A stretch of 64,000 nt of DNA from contig DAOPBR010000001.1 of NCBI GenBank assembly GCA_035395685.1, forward strand, positions 112,745 to 176,744, given 5' to 3'. The position numbers and the translations under genes are program-made. Source of the DNA: JAKJGA01 sp029554345. Its GTDB lineage: Bacteria > Spirochaetota > UBA4802 > JAFGJZ01. The notes under the pieces are model-generated. The model did not search any database. It saw nothing but the letters and a program-made list of their open reading frames with translations, and was not told the origin of the DNA. The number at the start of each line of letters is the position of its first letter. Positions within the stretch are counted from its first letter, which is position 1. Below are positions 26,549-36,082 of this stretch, one piece after another.

Positions 26549-27528
26549 TGAACAATGGCGATCAATTAACTTTTTCGGATGATAAAACTGTTGAATCTGT
26601 GAACCGCGGTCTTGATTTTCTTGAAAACGGCGATTTCATGAACGCATTTTCGGTTTTTGATTCCATCATGAACAACAAACCCGATTATCCCGGAGTTGAA
26701 GCGGGATACCGCACGTCACGTTACTGGCTTAACCGTGTTCCGGGCCTGGCATCTCTGAACAACGGAAAGGAAAGTGCGGATTTTTTGATGAGCCAGTGGA
26801 ATGAATTTGAAAATTATTCCAGAGAAAAGAATTTTTTCGGCGGAAGCGCATTCAAGGCCGTTCAAAAATATATTTACTATAATTCAAGCGAGCATTACAA
26901 AACAGCATTTGCTAACCAGGAATCACCTGCGGATAATTTCAGCCTTCTTATGAATCTTGCCGTATGCTTTCTGACGCTTGAAGACTATCCGAAAACAATT
27001 GAAACACTGGAATATGCAAAAAGCTTTTTCAAAAATGATCCTAAACTGCTTTCGATCCTTGCGGCCGCATATTTTAAAACAGGAGAAGCTCCAAAATCGC
27101 TTCTTTTATTCAGAGAAGCATTTTTTATCAATCCGTCGGTAATTGACATTGAACTCATCAAATGTGAACCGATAAACGAACTCACAAGCGCTTCCAAAGA
27201 AGCACACCCTGATGAGGATATCAGGGAATGGGTTCCTGTTTACGGATTTCTCATGGATATTTTTTATGTAAAAGGCAAGATCAGCCAGCAAACTGCAGAA
27301 CTTATTACAAAAGACATAGCATCTCTTGAGAAATCTTATCAGTCAATGACAAGAGAGAAACTCAAAAAATCAAATGTACTTCCCCGCCTAATCAACAAAT
27401 ACTTATGGCTTTATGATTACTATCATTTCCAGAATTATGACCTATCCATATTATCCCAGATATCTCAAAGACTTATTGAAATAGATAAATCACTGTTCGG
27501 ATCATATTTCTCCAAAAATAAACCCTAA
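26548..27528 (+). CDS. Tetratricopeptide-repeat protein
   Basis: 326 aa, no signal peptide. TPR-like helix pairs are visible at about residues 16-50 (NRGLDFLENGDFMNAFSVFD, NNKPDYPG) and 130-205 (LLMNLAVCFLTLEDYPKTIETLEYA, LSILAAAYFKTGEAPKSLLLF). The C-terminal 100 residues are helical without obvious repeats. Its ATG overlaps the stop of the YhaN-like gene (TGATG), so the three genes form one unit. A role as a scaffold for the ATPase or for valS expression cannot be told apart from sequence. Confidence 0.75.
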   Translation: MNNGDQLTFSDDKTVESVNRGLDFLENGDFMNAFSVFDSIMNNKPDYPGVEAGYRTSRYWLNRVPGLASLNNGKESADFLMSQWNEFENYSREKNFFGGSAFKAVQKYIYYNSSEHYKTAFANQESPADNFSLLMNLAVCFLTLEDYPKTIETLEYAKSFFKNDPKLLSILAAAYFKTGEAPKSLLLFREAFFINPSVIDIELIKCEPINELTSASKEAHPDEDIREWVPVYGFLMDIFYVKGKISQQTAELITKDIASLEKSYQSMTREKLKKSNVLPRLINKYLWLYDYYHFQNYDLSILSQISQRLIEIDKSLFGSYFSKNKP

Positions 27529-27534
27529 AAACTG

Positions 27535-27563
27535 TTGACAGCGGCACCTTGCAAAATTTCAAT
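27535..27563 (+). promoter_or_regulatory. Possible sigma-70 promoter for valS
   Basis: A perfect -35 TTGACA (27535-27540) is followed after 17 bases by TTCAAT (4 of 6 matches to -10), 36 bases before the valS ATG. The leader is too short for a T-box. Confidence 0.35.
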
Positions 27564-27598
27564 TTTTAAATTGATTGCTATATCATATTGAGGAAATT

Positions 27599-30244
27599 AT
27601 GCAGTTATCGACATCTTACGAACCTAAAGAAACAGAAGAAAAATGGCTTAAAGCGTGGAATGAAGGAAATTTTTACCACGCCGATGAAAAAGACAATAAA
27701 GACGCATATTGCATAGTCATTCCTCCGCCGAATGTAACAGGCTCTCTTCATATGGGCCATGCCCTGAATAATACCCTTCAGGATATTTTAACAAGATGGA
27801 ACCGCATGAAAGGGAAATCAGTTCTCTGGATGCCGGGCATGGATCATGCGGGGATAGCAACGCAGAATGTCGTTGAAAGACTTCTCGCAAAAGAAGGAAA
27901 ATCGCGCCACGATATGGGACGCGAAGCTTTCGAAAAAAAAGTATGGGAATGGAAAGCGGAATCAGGCGGAATGATACAGAGTCAGCTAAAACGCCTCGGC
28001 GCAAGCCTTGACTGGGAAAGAGAAAGATTCACTCTCGATGAAGGACTTTCCAAAGCCGTACGCAAAGTTTTTGTTACTCTATACAAAGAAGGACTCATCT
28101 ACCGCGGAGAAAGAATAATCAACTGGTGCCCTAGATGCGAAACCGCCCTTTCTGACATTGAAACAGAATACAAAGACCTTAATGGAAAACTTTATCATTT
28201 GAAATATCCGTATGCCGACGGAAGCGGACATATAACAGTTGCTACAACACGACCTGAAACAATGCTTGGAGATACGGCAGTCGCGGTTAATCCCGATGAT
28301 GAAAGATACAAAAACGTAATCGGCAAAAAACTGATTCTTCCCCTAATTAACCGTGAAATTCCTATCATCGCGGATTCTTATGTTGATAAGGACTTCGGAA
28401 CGGGTATGGTTAAAATAACTCCTGCTCATGATCCGAACGATTTTGAGATGGGAAAGCGTCATTCTCTCGAAGAAATCAATGTTCTTACTCCAAAAGGCTT
28501 TATCAATGAAAACGGCGGAACTTATAACGGTCTCGACAGATTTGACGCCCGCAAAAAAATAATTGAAGACCTCGAAAAGCTCGGTCTGGTTGAAAAGATA
28601 GAAGATAATCCTCATTCAGTCGGGCATTGCTACAGATGCTCTACAATAGTAGAACCATATATAAGCAGTCAGTGGTTCGTAAAAATTAAACCGCTTGCAG
28701 ATGAAGCAATAAAAGCTGTCGAAGACGAACGCATTAAATTCGTTCCTAAAAACTGGGAAAAAACTTACTTCGAATGGATGAGAAATATCCGCGACTGGTG
28801 TATTTCACGTCAGCTCTGGTGGGGGCACAGAATTCCGGCGTTTTACTGTGAAGATTGCGGTCATATAACTGTCGAAATGGAAGATCCGAGCAAATGTTCA
28901 AAATGTTCATCAACTAATATCAAACAGGATGAAGATGTTCTCGATACATGGTTCAGTTCCGGATTATGGCCGTTTTCAACTCTCGGCTGGCCTGATGAAA
29001 CGGCAGAACTCAAGAAATATTATCCGACTTCAGTGCTTGTAACGGGTTTTGACATCATATTCTTCTGGGTTGCCAGAATGATCATGATGGGCTTGAAATT
29101 TATGGGAGATGTTCCTTTCAAGGATGTGTATATTCATGCGCTTGTACGCGATGAACACGGTCACAAAATGAGCAAATCAAGAGGAAACGTAATTGATCCG
29201 TTGATAATGATGGATAAATTCGGTACGGATGCGTTTAGATTTACTCTGGCGATGTTTGCAGCACAGGGCCGCGATGTAATAATGTCTGAAAAACGAATCG
29301 AAGGCTACAGGGCGTTTTCTAATAAAATATGGAATTCGACCCGTTTCGTTCTCATGAACCTCGGTGAGGATTTTTCTTCAAAAGGAATCAATGAAGCGGC
29401 ACTCGAACGTTTCGATAAATGGATTCTTTTCCGTCTCAACTGCGCAATAAATGAAATTTCAAAAGCATTAAGCGAATACAGATTCAATGATGCGGCCCAA
29501 TCTGTTTATTCATTCTTCTGGAATGAATTCTGCGACTGGTATCTTGAACTTACCAAACCCCGTCTATACGGTCATTCGGGTGAAGAATCCGCAAACTGCG
29601 CCAAAGAAGTTCTTTTTCATGTTCTAAAAGAATCGGTTAAACTCCTCCATCCGTTCATGCCTTTTATCACAGAAGAAATATGGAGTAAAATCAAGGATAA
29701 GAATCAGAATCTGCTGATTGTAACCGAATATCCTGAAACCGATCCGAACTACAATTTCTCAAAAGAAGCTGATGAAACCGCTGTATTTCAGGAAATCATT
29801 TATAAGATAAGAAATATACGCGGTGAGATGAATATTGCGCCTGACAGAAAGGCTGATCTGATAATCAAGACAGAAAGTCCGCTTGTCAGAGAAATCGTCG
29901 ATAAGGAATCTGCCCAGCTGAAATCGCTTGCGAAGATTGAGTCGATTAAAGTCGACGCGTCTTATAAACCTGAAAAAAGCGATTGTTCCGCAGTTATTAA
30001 GGATGCTGAAATTTATCTTCCTCTTAAAGGTCTGATTGATGTCGAGAAAGAACTTGAAAGGCTCAATAAAGAATTATCCAAAATTGAAGCGGATCTTTCA
30101 CGTGTTGAAGGCAAACTTTCAAATGATAAATTCATATCATCGGCACCTGAAGATATCGTGGCAAAAGAAAAATCAAAACGTGATGAATTCGTTGAACTGA
30201 AAATTAAAATCACCGAAAGCATCAATAATCTAAAAAAATTGTAA
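27599..30244 (+). CDS. valS: Valyl-tRNA synthetase
   Basis: 881 aa from the ATG at 27599, which has GAGGAA 5-6 bases upstream; the frame is open to a TTG at 27575, but that codon precedes the Shine-Dalgarno sequence. Class I motifs are present: HMGH at 51-54 in PPNVTGSLHMGHALNN, and KMSKSRGNV in the catalytic core. The CP1 editing domain (ATTRPETMLGDTAVAVNP, then GTGMVKITPAHDPNDFE) is intact. A zinc-type cluster (CEDCG, CSKCSS) lies in the middle, and a C-terminal coiled coil (VEKELERLNKELSKIEADL) clamps the tRNA. Length and domains are standard. Confidence 0.97.
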   Translation: MQLSTSYEPKETEEKWLKAWNEGNFYHADEKDNKDAYCIVIPPPNVTGSLHMGHALNNTLQDILTRWNRMKGKSVLWMPGMDHAGIATQNVVERLLAKEGKSRHDMGREAFEKKVWEWKAESGGMIQSQLKRLGASLDWERERFTLDEGLSKAVRKVFVTLYKEGLIYRGERIINWCPRCETALSDIETEYKDLNGKLYHLKYPYADGSGHITVATTRPETMLGDTAVAVNPDDERYKNVIGKKLILPLINREIPIIADSYVDKDFGTGMVKITPAHDPNDFEMGKRHSLEEINVLTPKGFINENGGTYNGLDRFDARKKIIEDLEKLGLVEKIEDNPHSVGHCYRCSTIVEPYISSQWFVKIKPLADEAIKAVEDERIKFVPKNWEKTYFEWMRNIRDWCISRQLWWGHRIPAFYCEDCGHITVEMEDPSKCSKCSSTNIKQDEDVLDTWFSSGLWPFSTLGWPDETAELKKYYPTSVLVTGFDIIFFWVARMIMMGLKFMGDVPFKDVYIHALVRDEHGHKMSKSRGNVIDPLIMMDKFGTDAFRFTLAMFAAQGRDVIMSEKRIEGYRAFSNKIWNSTRFVLMNLGEDFSSKGINEAALERFDKWILFRLNCAINEISKALSEYRFNDAAQSVYSFFWNEFCDWYLELTKPRLYGHSGEESANCAKEVLFHVLKESVKLLHPFMPFITEEIWSKIKDKNQNLLIVTEYPETDPNYNFSKEADETAVFQEIIYKIRNIRGEMNIAPDRKADLIIKTESPLVREIVDKESAQLKSLAKIESIKVDASYKPEKSDCSAVIKDAEIYLPLKGLIDVEKELERLNKELSKIEADLSRVEGKLSNDKFISSAPEDIVAKEKSKRDEFVELKIKITESINNLKKL

Positions 30245-30250
30245 ACCGGA

Positions 30251-30283
30251 TACGATGTATAAAATAACATTTTATACATCGTA
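30251..30283. terminator. Hairpin between convergent valS and comM
   Basis: A 14-bp perfect inverted repeat (arms 30251-30264 and 30270-30283, loop TAACA) starts 7 bases after the valS stop and includes the comM stop. The inner end of the stem is AAAA/TTTT. It is placed to stop transcription from both sides, although the trailing T-run is weak. Confidence 0.65.
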
Positions 30284-31789
30284 AAATTTCTGAAGATTTT
30301 TAAATGATAAAGCTTCTGCCAGATGCTTCTTCTTTATGTTATCGCATTTATCAAGATCGGCGATTGTTCTTGCAACTTTCAAAACTCGAAAAAGCGAACG
30401 AGTCGAAAGATTTAATGATATCGAAGCTTTTTCGAGAAAATCCGAAGAGTCAGAATCAAGCTTACAGTGTTTTTTCGTCTGCGAACTTGTCATACGTGAA
30501 TTGAATTCATGAGAATCGGATTCAAATCTTCCGCGCTGAATTATCCGCGCCGAGTTAACTCTTTCTTTGACAGAATCTGAATGCTCGGATTCAGAAATAC
30601 TCATAAGCTCCCTGTAATTGATACGCGGAACATAAACTTCAATATCTATTCTGTCAAGAATCGGTCCTGCAATTTTTCTGAAATAGTTTTTAATAATATG
30701 AGGCGGGCACTTGCACTTTATCTTATCATCAAAAAGATATCCGCACGGGCACGGATTGCTCGATGCAACTAGCATGAAATCCGCCGGGAATGTCACGGAA
30801 CCGGATGCACGAGAAACAGTAATTTCATAATCTTCAAGCGGCTGACGCAATGACTGAAGAACATTATTCTTAAATTCTGAAAATTCATCCAGAAAAAGTA
30901 CACCGTTATGAGCCAGCGAAATCTCGCCTGCTCCGGGGATCTTTCCGCCGCCGACTAATGCAGCATCGGATGATGTATGGTGCGGTGTTCGAAACGGCGG
31001 TATTTTTTTCAGGCCTATTCCGCATGGAAGAACCCCTGAAACTGAATGAATCATGGTTGTTACTATCGATTGCTGTTTTGATAGATTAGGAAGAATCGAC
31101 GGAAGCGATTTTGCAATCATTGTTTTTCCGCTTCCCGGCGGGCCGTACATTAAGATATTATGATTTCCGGCTGCAGCAATTTCAAGAGCACGTTTTACCG
31201 TTTCGTGTCCGTAAACATGTTTAAAATCATAAAGGCATTCTTCACTTTCAAAATTCTGTTCTTCATAAACATATTTTTCACTTTCACCATTAATTGCATC
31301 TACTGCTTCACGAAGATTTTTTACAGCGTAAATATCAATCAGTCCCGGCGATGAAGCTTCTATTCGATTATAGTACGGAAGAATTATTTCTTTGTATCCG
31401 AGATCATAAAGGGCTATGACCATCGAGATTACACCGTTTACGCCTCTTATATCACCATCGAGTGAAACCTCACCGACAACAGGTAGCGGTTTTTCAGGCA
31501 GTGAAATCTGACCGGTTATATTTAAAATCGCAAGTGCTATTGCCAGATCATAATTCGAACCCTGCTTCCTGAATGTTGCCGGCGCAAGATTAACAATATA
31601 ATTGTGCGGTGGAAATATGTATCCGGAATTTTCAATGGCGCTTCGTATTCTGTCCTTCGATTCCTTTATAACGGAGTCAGGAAGTCCGATTATTGTAAAA
31701 CCCGGAAGACCTTTAATGAGATCTATTTCGATTTCGACAATCTGTGAAGTAATCCCGTTAATGCCGAGGGATAGAGTTTTGGCAAGCAT
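30272..31789 (-). CDS. comM: ComM/YifB-type AAA+ magnesium-chelatase-like ATPase
   Basis: 505 aa, normal length. The N-terminal Lon-protease-like S5 fold domain (MLAKTLSLGINGITSQIVEIEIDL and DLAIALAILN) is followed by AAA+ motifs: Walker A GPPGSGKT, the PFRTPHHTSSDAALVGGG block, Walker B VLFLDEFSEF, and a zinc cluster NPCPCGYLFDDKIKCKC. A C-terminal lid ends LAEALSFKNL. ComM is a hexameric helicase that promotes branch migration during natural transformation. The window also has comFC, another competence-type gene, but not next to it. Confidence 0.95.
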   Translation of the reverse strand: MLAKTLSLGINGITSQIVEIEIDLIKGLPGFTIIGLPDSVIKESKDRIRSAIENSGYIFPPHNYIVNLAPATFRKQGSNYDLAIALAILNITGQISLPEKPLPVVGEVSLDGDIRGVNGVISMVIALYDLGYKEIILPYYNRIEASSPGLIDIYAVKNLREAVDAINGESEKYVYEEQNFESEECLYDFKHVYGHETVKRALEIAAAGNHNILMYGPPGSGKTMIAKSLPSILPNLSKQQSIVTTMIHSVSGVLPCGIGLKKIPPFRTPHHTSSDAALVGGGKIPGAGEISLAHNGVLFLDEFSEFKNNVLQSLRQPLEDYEITVSRASGSVTFPADFMLVASSNPCPCGYLFDDKIKCKCPPHIIKNYFRKIAGPILDRIDIEVYVPRINYRELMSISESEHSDSVKERVNSARIIQRGRFESDSHEFNSRMTSSQTKKHCKLDSDSSDFLEKASISLNLSTRSLFRVLKVARTIADLDKCDNIKKKHLAEALSFKNLQKFYDV

Positions 31790-31849
31790 TCGTTTCTCCT
31801 CAGTAATTAATACGGATTTGAAACTGAAATTTTCCCTAAAAAATGATTT

Positions 31850-32401
31850 CTATGAATTTTTTTTAATATCCATGAGCATCGTCAGATAAGATCTTTTCTC
31901 AAGACGGGTGATTCCCAGCTTTTGCGCTATTAAAAGTATTTCCTGTTCTATAACAGCTTTATCAGAACCGATTTTTTCGATCTCAATAAACTTGCCGACT
32001 TCCTCAACATCATCAAGGCAAATTGTGATATCAGAATAAGCGAATATTTCTCTGACCTTTTTAACTCTGCCCCGCGGTATAAAAGAAAGCTTTTCAAGCA
32101 TCGAATAAGCTGCGGAATAATCTCCGACAGAAAACTCAATCTCTTCACGTATTTTTATTCCGGACGAGTATCTTGGTCCTTTGTAAGTAAAACAAAAATC
32201 GTGACCGCTTTTTCTAAGCCGGAATGCTTCTCCTGTTTCAGCAAAATTCCTTGAAGGATGAGAAAAATATACATCCTCTTCTTCCAATTTTGAAACCGAT
32301 GCAGCACCTAAAGATTCAAGTCTTTTACGAAGCTCATCCTCATCATCGTAATATGCTTTTAATTCAATTTCAAAATTCAAAGAGGATTCCTTATCGGCCA
32401 A
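31850..32401 (-). CDS. CYTH-domain protein (class IV adenylate cyclase/ThTPase-like)
   Basis: 183 aa, starting at TTG inside the end of the upstream GerMN gene. The CYTH signature ExExK is FEIELKA near the N-terminus. Further motifs are GEAFRLRK, CFTYKGPRYSSGIKIREEIE, KKVREIFAY, a DDVEEVGKFIEIE strand and the C-terminal SYLTML. The pattern is closest to CyaB/class IV adenylate cyclases and archaeal-type CYTH proteins that act on nucleoside or thiamine triphosphates inside a tunnel. Which substrate it uses cannot be told. It is the last gene of the his-GGDEF-GerMN run. Confidence 0.85.
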   Translation of the reverse strand: MADKESSLNFEIELKAYYDDEDELRKRLESLGAASVSKLEEEDVYFSHPSRNFAETGEAFRLRKSGHDFCFTYKGPRYSSGIKIREEIEFSVGDYSAAYSMLEKLSFIPRGRVKKVREIFAYSDITICLDDVEEVGKFIEIEKIGSDKAVIEQEILLIAQKLGITRLEKRSYLTMLMDIKKNS

Positions 32402-33099
32402 TGTATTATACGTCCGTCCTGGCCTATGGAATTAACTTTTTTACCATTGATAGTAATGGCTATTCCTTTAACCCCGGGGAACTGTCTGGCTGTATGATAT
32501 ATTTGGTTAACACGGCTGAGAGCGATATCTCCGAATGCCTCATGAGAGATGTCCGAAGATACATCGATATATGCAATTCCGCCGCGTATTACTGCCGAAT
32601 GTACTTTCATTGATTTAGGTATACTTGAAAGAAATCCCTTTTTCTCTTCATCGCGCGTAAGCCCCTTTGACAAGACTGTTAGAGCTTCACGCAGATCATT
32701 TCCTGCCGGAACTGTGCGCTCAAACGGAATATATTTTATCTTTCCGCTTTCCTCATTCACAGAAATAAAAAAACTTTTTACCTTCACCTGTTTTTGAATA
32801 ATTTCTTCAGAGTTATCTTTTTTATCATCATCTTTATTTTCTTTTATTTCATCAGCAATCTCTGGTTTATCATCTGAAGTTTTGTCATCTGACTTAACCG
32901 TGTCTTCATGGAAAAAATTTTTATTAGCGTTAGATGTTGACGGATTATAATCAATAAGATTAACTGCAAGAACGGCGATTACAGCGATAAGAATCATTAT
33001 TATCAAAACATAATGAGCGCTTGAATTTTTCTTCTTGGCTCTGGTTGATGTTTTTTTGGGAAGAACAGTTTTTAATGGATCTTTCTTAACGCGGGGCAT
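32377..33099 (-). CDS. Membrane-anchored GerMN-domain protein
   Basis: 240 aa from the ATG at 33099, chosen because GGAG lies 8 bases before it; this start still overlaps the upstream gene by 14 bases. A basic N-terminus (KKTSTRAKKKN) precedes one transmembrane helix (YVLIIMILIAVIAVLAVNLI). An acidic Asp/Lys/Glu linker follows, then a GerMN (sporulation/LpqB-like) domain: IPFERTVPAGNDLREALTVLSKGLTRDEE split over two strands, and GGIAYIDVSSD. GerMN domains are found in envelope proteins linked to peptidoglycan. The catalytic role, if any, is unknown. Confidence 0.85.
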   Translation of the reverse strand: MPRVKKDPLKTVLPKKTSTRAKKKNSSAHYVLIIMILIAVIAVLAVNLIDYNPSTSNANKNFFHEDTVKSDDKTSDDKPEIADEIKENKDDDKKDNSEEIIQKQVKVKSFFISVNEESGKIKYIPFERTVPAGNDLREALTVLSKGLTRDEEKKGFLSSIPKSMKVHSAVIRGGIAYIDVSSDISHEAFGDIALSRVNQIYHTARQFPGVKGIAITINGKKVNSIGQDGRIIHWPIRNPL

Positions 33100-34174
33100 T
33101 GATATCTCCGGTTTTTCCGCCAGATGTATAAAAAGAGACACGGTTTTTTCCGGATCTTTTAGAATCATAAAGCGCCGAATCTGCTCTGGCTATCATTGTA
33201 TTGTTATTTTCTTTAATAGATCTATCAAACTCGGTAACGCCTATTGAAACAGTTGTTTTAAGTTCTTTCCCCTCATGAGTTACTCTGCTGTTTGCAATCT
33301 GGTCACGTATTCTTTCTGCGACATTCAAAGCATCATCAAGATTGGTTCTGGTTAAAATTACTGCTATTTCTTCACCGCCGTATCTTGCAGCAGTATCAAT
33401 CTGACGGCAGTTCTTTTTTACAAGAGATGAAACATTCTTTAAAACAATATCGCCGCAGAGATGCCCATAGGTATCGTTGAATTCCTTAAAGTTATCGATA
33501 TCAATCATCAGAAGTGAAATAGGCGTCAGTATCTGATATGCAAGTTTAATTTCTTCTGTTAGAACAGTCTGAAAATAATGGTGGATTTTGAGCTTAGTCA
33601 TCATGTCTGTAGTTGCGACTTCATAAAGGTATGCATTTTCTATTGCAATACCGGCAAGGGAAGCTATATCAAGAAGATACTCTTTTTCTTCATCAGAAAA
33701 TTCGCAATTTCTGATTCTGTCACCTAAAAGTATTATACCGTGAAACTTCCCCTTACCCTTAAGAGGAACAAGAAGAGTAGGATTAATACTCGAAAGCATA
33801 TCCTTCTCCGCCGGTGATACTTTTGAATCGGCATATATTTCACTAGCTGTAAAACAACGGTCATTTCCGGCAAGAAGACCGGCAAGATATGAATCGTTCG
33901 GAATTACGTAATCAGTATCTCTATTCAGATCAATCCCTTTATGGTTTCTGTGCAGAGAAAAATAATTATCATCAAAATTCTTTTTAAAAAAAATTCCGGC
34001 CTTCACAAGCTGCATCTGCCCCATGCAGGTAAGCAGAATTGAGTCGATGAGAACATTGTACTCCAATGTCGAATTAAGACCCTTGCTTATCTCAATGAGC
34101 TGCTTTAAATCGAATATCTTTCTTTCAAAATATTCAAGTTGAGCTTTATCGTTTTTTTCAGAGCTCTTAGCCAT
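33086..34174 (-). CDS. GAF-GGDEF diguanylate cyclase
   Basis: 362 aa, soluble. A short N-terminal coiled coil is followed by a GAF domain (about residues 35-185) and a GGDEF domain (about 190-350) with the active-site loop RYGGEEIAVI and the Mg/substrate motif DIDNFKEFNDTYGH, so it should make c-di-GMP. I see no clear RxxD inhibitory site immediately upstream. The stretch TTDMMTKLKIHHYF replaces the usual DxLTGLxNRRYF; the same variant is familiar from spirochaete enzymes. It overlaps hisA by 8 bases and GerMN by 14. Confidence 0.93.
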   Translation of the reverse strand: MAKSSEKNDKAQLEYFERKIFDLKQLIEISKGLNSTLEYNVLIDSILLTCMGQMQLVKAGIFFKKNFDDNYFSLHRNHKGIDLNRDTDYVIPNDSYLAGLLAGNDRCFTASEIYADSKVSPAEKDMLSSINPTLLVPLKGKGKFHGIILLGDRIRNCEFSDEEKEYLLDIASLAGIAIENAYLYEVATTDMMTKLKIHHYFQTVLTEEIKLAYQILTPISLLMIDIDNFKEFNDTYGHLCGDIVLKNVSSLVKKNCRQIDTAARYGGEEIAVILTRTNLDDALNVAERIRDQIANSRVTHEGKELKTTVSIGVTEFDRSIKENNNTMIARADSALYDSKRSGKNRVSFYTSGGKTGDINAPR

Positions 34175-34889
34175 TCGCTATTCTGACCGCCTCTTTTAGG
34201 TCTATCATACCGTCGTATATAGCCTTCCCTATAATACAGCCGAAAAGCCCGTTTTTTTCAAGCATTTTAAGTTTTTTTACATCATCAACGGACGAAACAC
34301 CGCCGCTTGCAACCAGTGCGACACCCGGGATATTATCAAGAATCTGCTTTAAGGAATCATAATTAGGTCCCTGCATCATTCCGTCTGTAGCTATATCCGT
34401 AAAAATTATACGGTTAACTCCCTGTGAACAAAGGTTTCTGATAACATCAAGAGCATTATGCTCAGAAACATTAACCCATCCATGTGTGGCAACCTTGCCG
34501 TCTTTAGCGTCAATCCCCGCAACAATAGAGTTTTTATACTTAGAAATCGTTTCTGAAAAATCAGGATTTAAAATCTTGGTTCCGATGATGATTCTTGTTA
34601 TTCCGGCTTCCGCATAAAGACATATGTCTTTTTCAGTGCGGATGCCGCCTCCGATTTCAACTTCAACATTTACTTTTGAACGTATTTCACAGACTAGATC
34701 CGAATTTACCGGATGTCCTTCTTTTGCACCGTCAAGATCTACCACGTGAATTATTTCAGCACCGCAGTCCTCAAAAAACATCGCTTGAGAAACAGGATCA
34801 TTCTCATAGTTTATCTGACGTGAATAATCACCCTGAACAAGACGGACGCATTTTCCATTTCTTATATCTATTGCCGGTATTATCTGCAT
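34167..34889 (-). CDS. hisA: Phosphoribosylformimino-AICAR ribotide isomerase HisA
   Basis: 240 aa (beta/alpha)8 barrel, standard length. The first strand AIDIRNGKCVRLVQGDY holds the catalytic Asp; GGGIRTEKDI, TDIATDGMMQGPN (second catalytic Asp region) and VASGGVSSVDDV are the phosphate-binding loops. It converts ProFAR to PRFAR, the fourth step of histidine synthesis. It overlaps hisH by 10 bases and the following diguanylate cyclase by 8. hisF, the usual partner, is not in the window. Confidence 0.97.
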   Translation of the reverse strand: MQIIPAIDIRNGKCVRLVQGDYSRQINYENDPVSQAMFFEDCGAEIIHVVDLDGAKEGHPVNSDLVCEIRSKVNVEVEIGGGIRTEKDICLYAEAGITRIIIGTKILNPDFSETISKYKNSIVAGIDAKDGKVATHGWVNVSEHNALDVIRNLCSQGVNRIIFTDIATDGMMQGPNYDSLKQILDNIPGVALVASGGVSSVDDVKKLKMLEKNGLFGCIIGKAIYDGMIDLKEAVRIANG

Positions 34890-35491
34890 GATTCCTCAAC
34901 AAAATTCTTAATAATTTTAAGCCCTGCTTCGTGACTTTTTTCAGGATGAAACTGTGATGCTATCAAATTGCCGTGTCCTGCTACACAGGTAAAACGGCCG
35001 CCGTAATCTGCTGTGGCTATTACGGATGAAGACTCAACATCAACGGGATAAAAAGAATGTATAAAATAAAAATATGTTCCGCTATCAATTCCTTTTAAAA
35101 ATTTATTGTCAGATTTAAAATCAACCCTGTTCCAGCCCATATGCGGGACTTTGAGCGAAGAATCGCTGAATCTGACAACTCTGCCTTTTATCACATCCAA
35201 TCCTTCATTATACGAAAACTCTTCGCTTGATGAAAATAAAATCTGAAAACCAAGACATATCCCCAGACAATATCCGTCAGATTCGATATGCTCACGGAGA
35301 GGTTCTATCCAGCCGCCGCTTGAAAGATTTTTCATTGCGGCAGGGAAAGCCCCGTCACCGGGTATAATTATAGCAGATGATTTACGTATCTCTTCAGGAT
35401 CTCTTATTATCTGAACATCTTTTGTAAAAAGCTCAACGGCTTTTGCAACAGAACGGAGATTGCCCATGCCGTAATCAATTATAGATATCAT
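34880..35491 (-). CDS. hisH: Imidazole glycerol phosphate synthase glutaminase subunit HisH
   Basis: 203 aa class I glutamine amidotransferase. The nucleophile Cys is in GYCLGICLGFQILF, and the His-Glu pair in SQFHPEKSHEAG. The N-terminus ISIIDYGMGNLRSV is diagnostic for HisH. It supplies ammonia to HisF to form imidazole glycerol phosphate. It overlaps hisB by 4 bases (ATGA) and hisA by 10, indicating tight coupling. Confidence 0.97.
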   Translation of the reverse strand: MISIIDYGMGNLRSVAKAVELFTKDVQIIRDPEEIRKSSAIIIPGDGAFPAAMKNLSSGGWIEPLREHIESDGYCLGICLGFQILFSSSEEFSYNEGLDVIKGRVVRFSDSSLKVPHMGWNRVDFKSDNKFLKGIDSGTYFYFIHSFYPVDVESSSVIATADYGGRFTCVAGHGNLIASQFHPEKSHEAGLKIIKNFVEESCR

Positions 35492-36069
35492 ATAACTCCC
35501 TTTGTTGAAGGAATTTCATCGGAAACAATTTTCTTTGCTTCACGAACGGCTACCGCAAGAGCCTTGAACAATGCCTCATGTATATGATGACGGTTTTGTC
35601 CGTAAATAAGATTGGCATGAAGATTCATTCCGGCATTTGCCGCAAACGCATAAAAGAATTCATTGGTCAGTTCTTCCGCATAATCAGAAATATATCCGCT
35701 TAGTTCACATCCGGTATATTTATAGAAAGCACGCCCTGAAAAATCCACAGAAACCTGCGCCAAAGAATCATCCATTGGAACAGAGGCAAAACCGAACCGT
35801 GAAATACCTTTTTTATCACCAAGCGCTTTTTTAAAAGCAAGCCCCATAACAATTCCTATATCTTCGACTGAATGATGGTCATCAATCTGAGTATCTCCAT
35901 CGCATCTTATTTCAAGATAAAACTGTCCATGTTTTGCGAATGCATTTAGCATATGATCAAAAAATGGAACTCCAGTAGAAATTTCCGAAGGAGAAATATC
36001 ATCAAGATTAATTTTCAGCGATATATCAGTTTCGCTGGTTTTACGCTTAATATCAGCCTTACGTTCCAT
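35488..36069 (-). CDS. hisB: Imidazoleglycerol-phosphate dehydratase HisB
   Basis: 193 aa monofunctional enzyme. The ATG at 36069 is chosen over a frame start at 36114 because CAGGAG lies 5 bases upstream and MERKADIKRKT is the normal N-terminus. The His-rich manganese-binding motifs are intact: GVPFFDHMLNAFAKHG, DDHHSVEDIGI and NRHHIHEALFKALAVAVREA. There is no fused phosphatase domain. The gene begins 13 bases after the large metallopeptidase gene and leads the hisB-hisH-hisA run. Confidence 0.97.
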   Translation of the reverse strand: MERKADIKRKTSETDISLKINLDDISPSEISTGVPFFDHMLNAFAKHGQFYLEIRCDGDTQIDDHHSVEDIGIVMGLAFKKALGDKKGISRFGFASVPMDDSLAQVSVDFSGRAFYKYTGCELSGYISDYAEELTNEFFYAFAANAGMNLHANLIYGQNRHHIHEALFKALAVAVREAKKIVSDEIPSTKGVI

Positions 36070-36082
36070 GGTAACTCCTGTA

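Noticed and set aside
27529..27598. T-box leader upstream of valS
   Set aside because: Only about 70 bases lie between the previous gene and the ATG, and no specifier hairpin or T-box sequence is visible.
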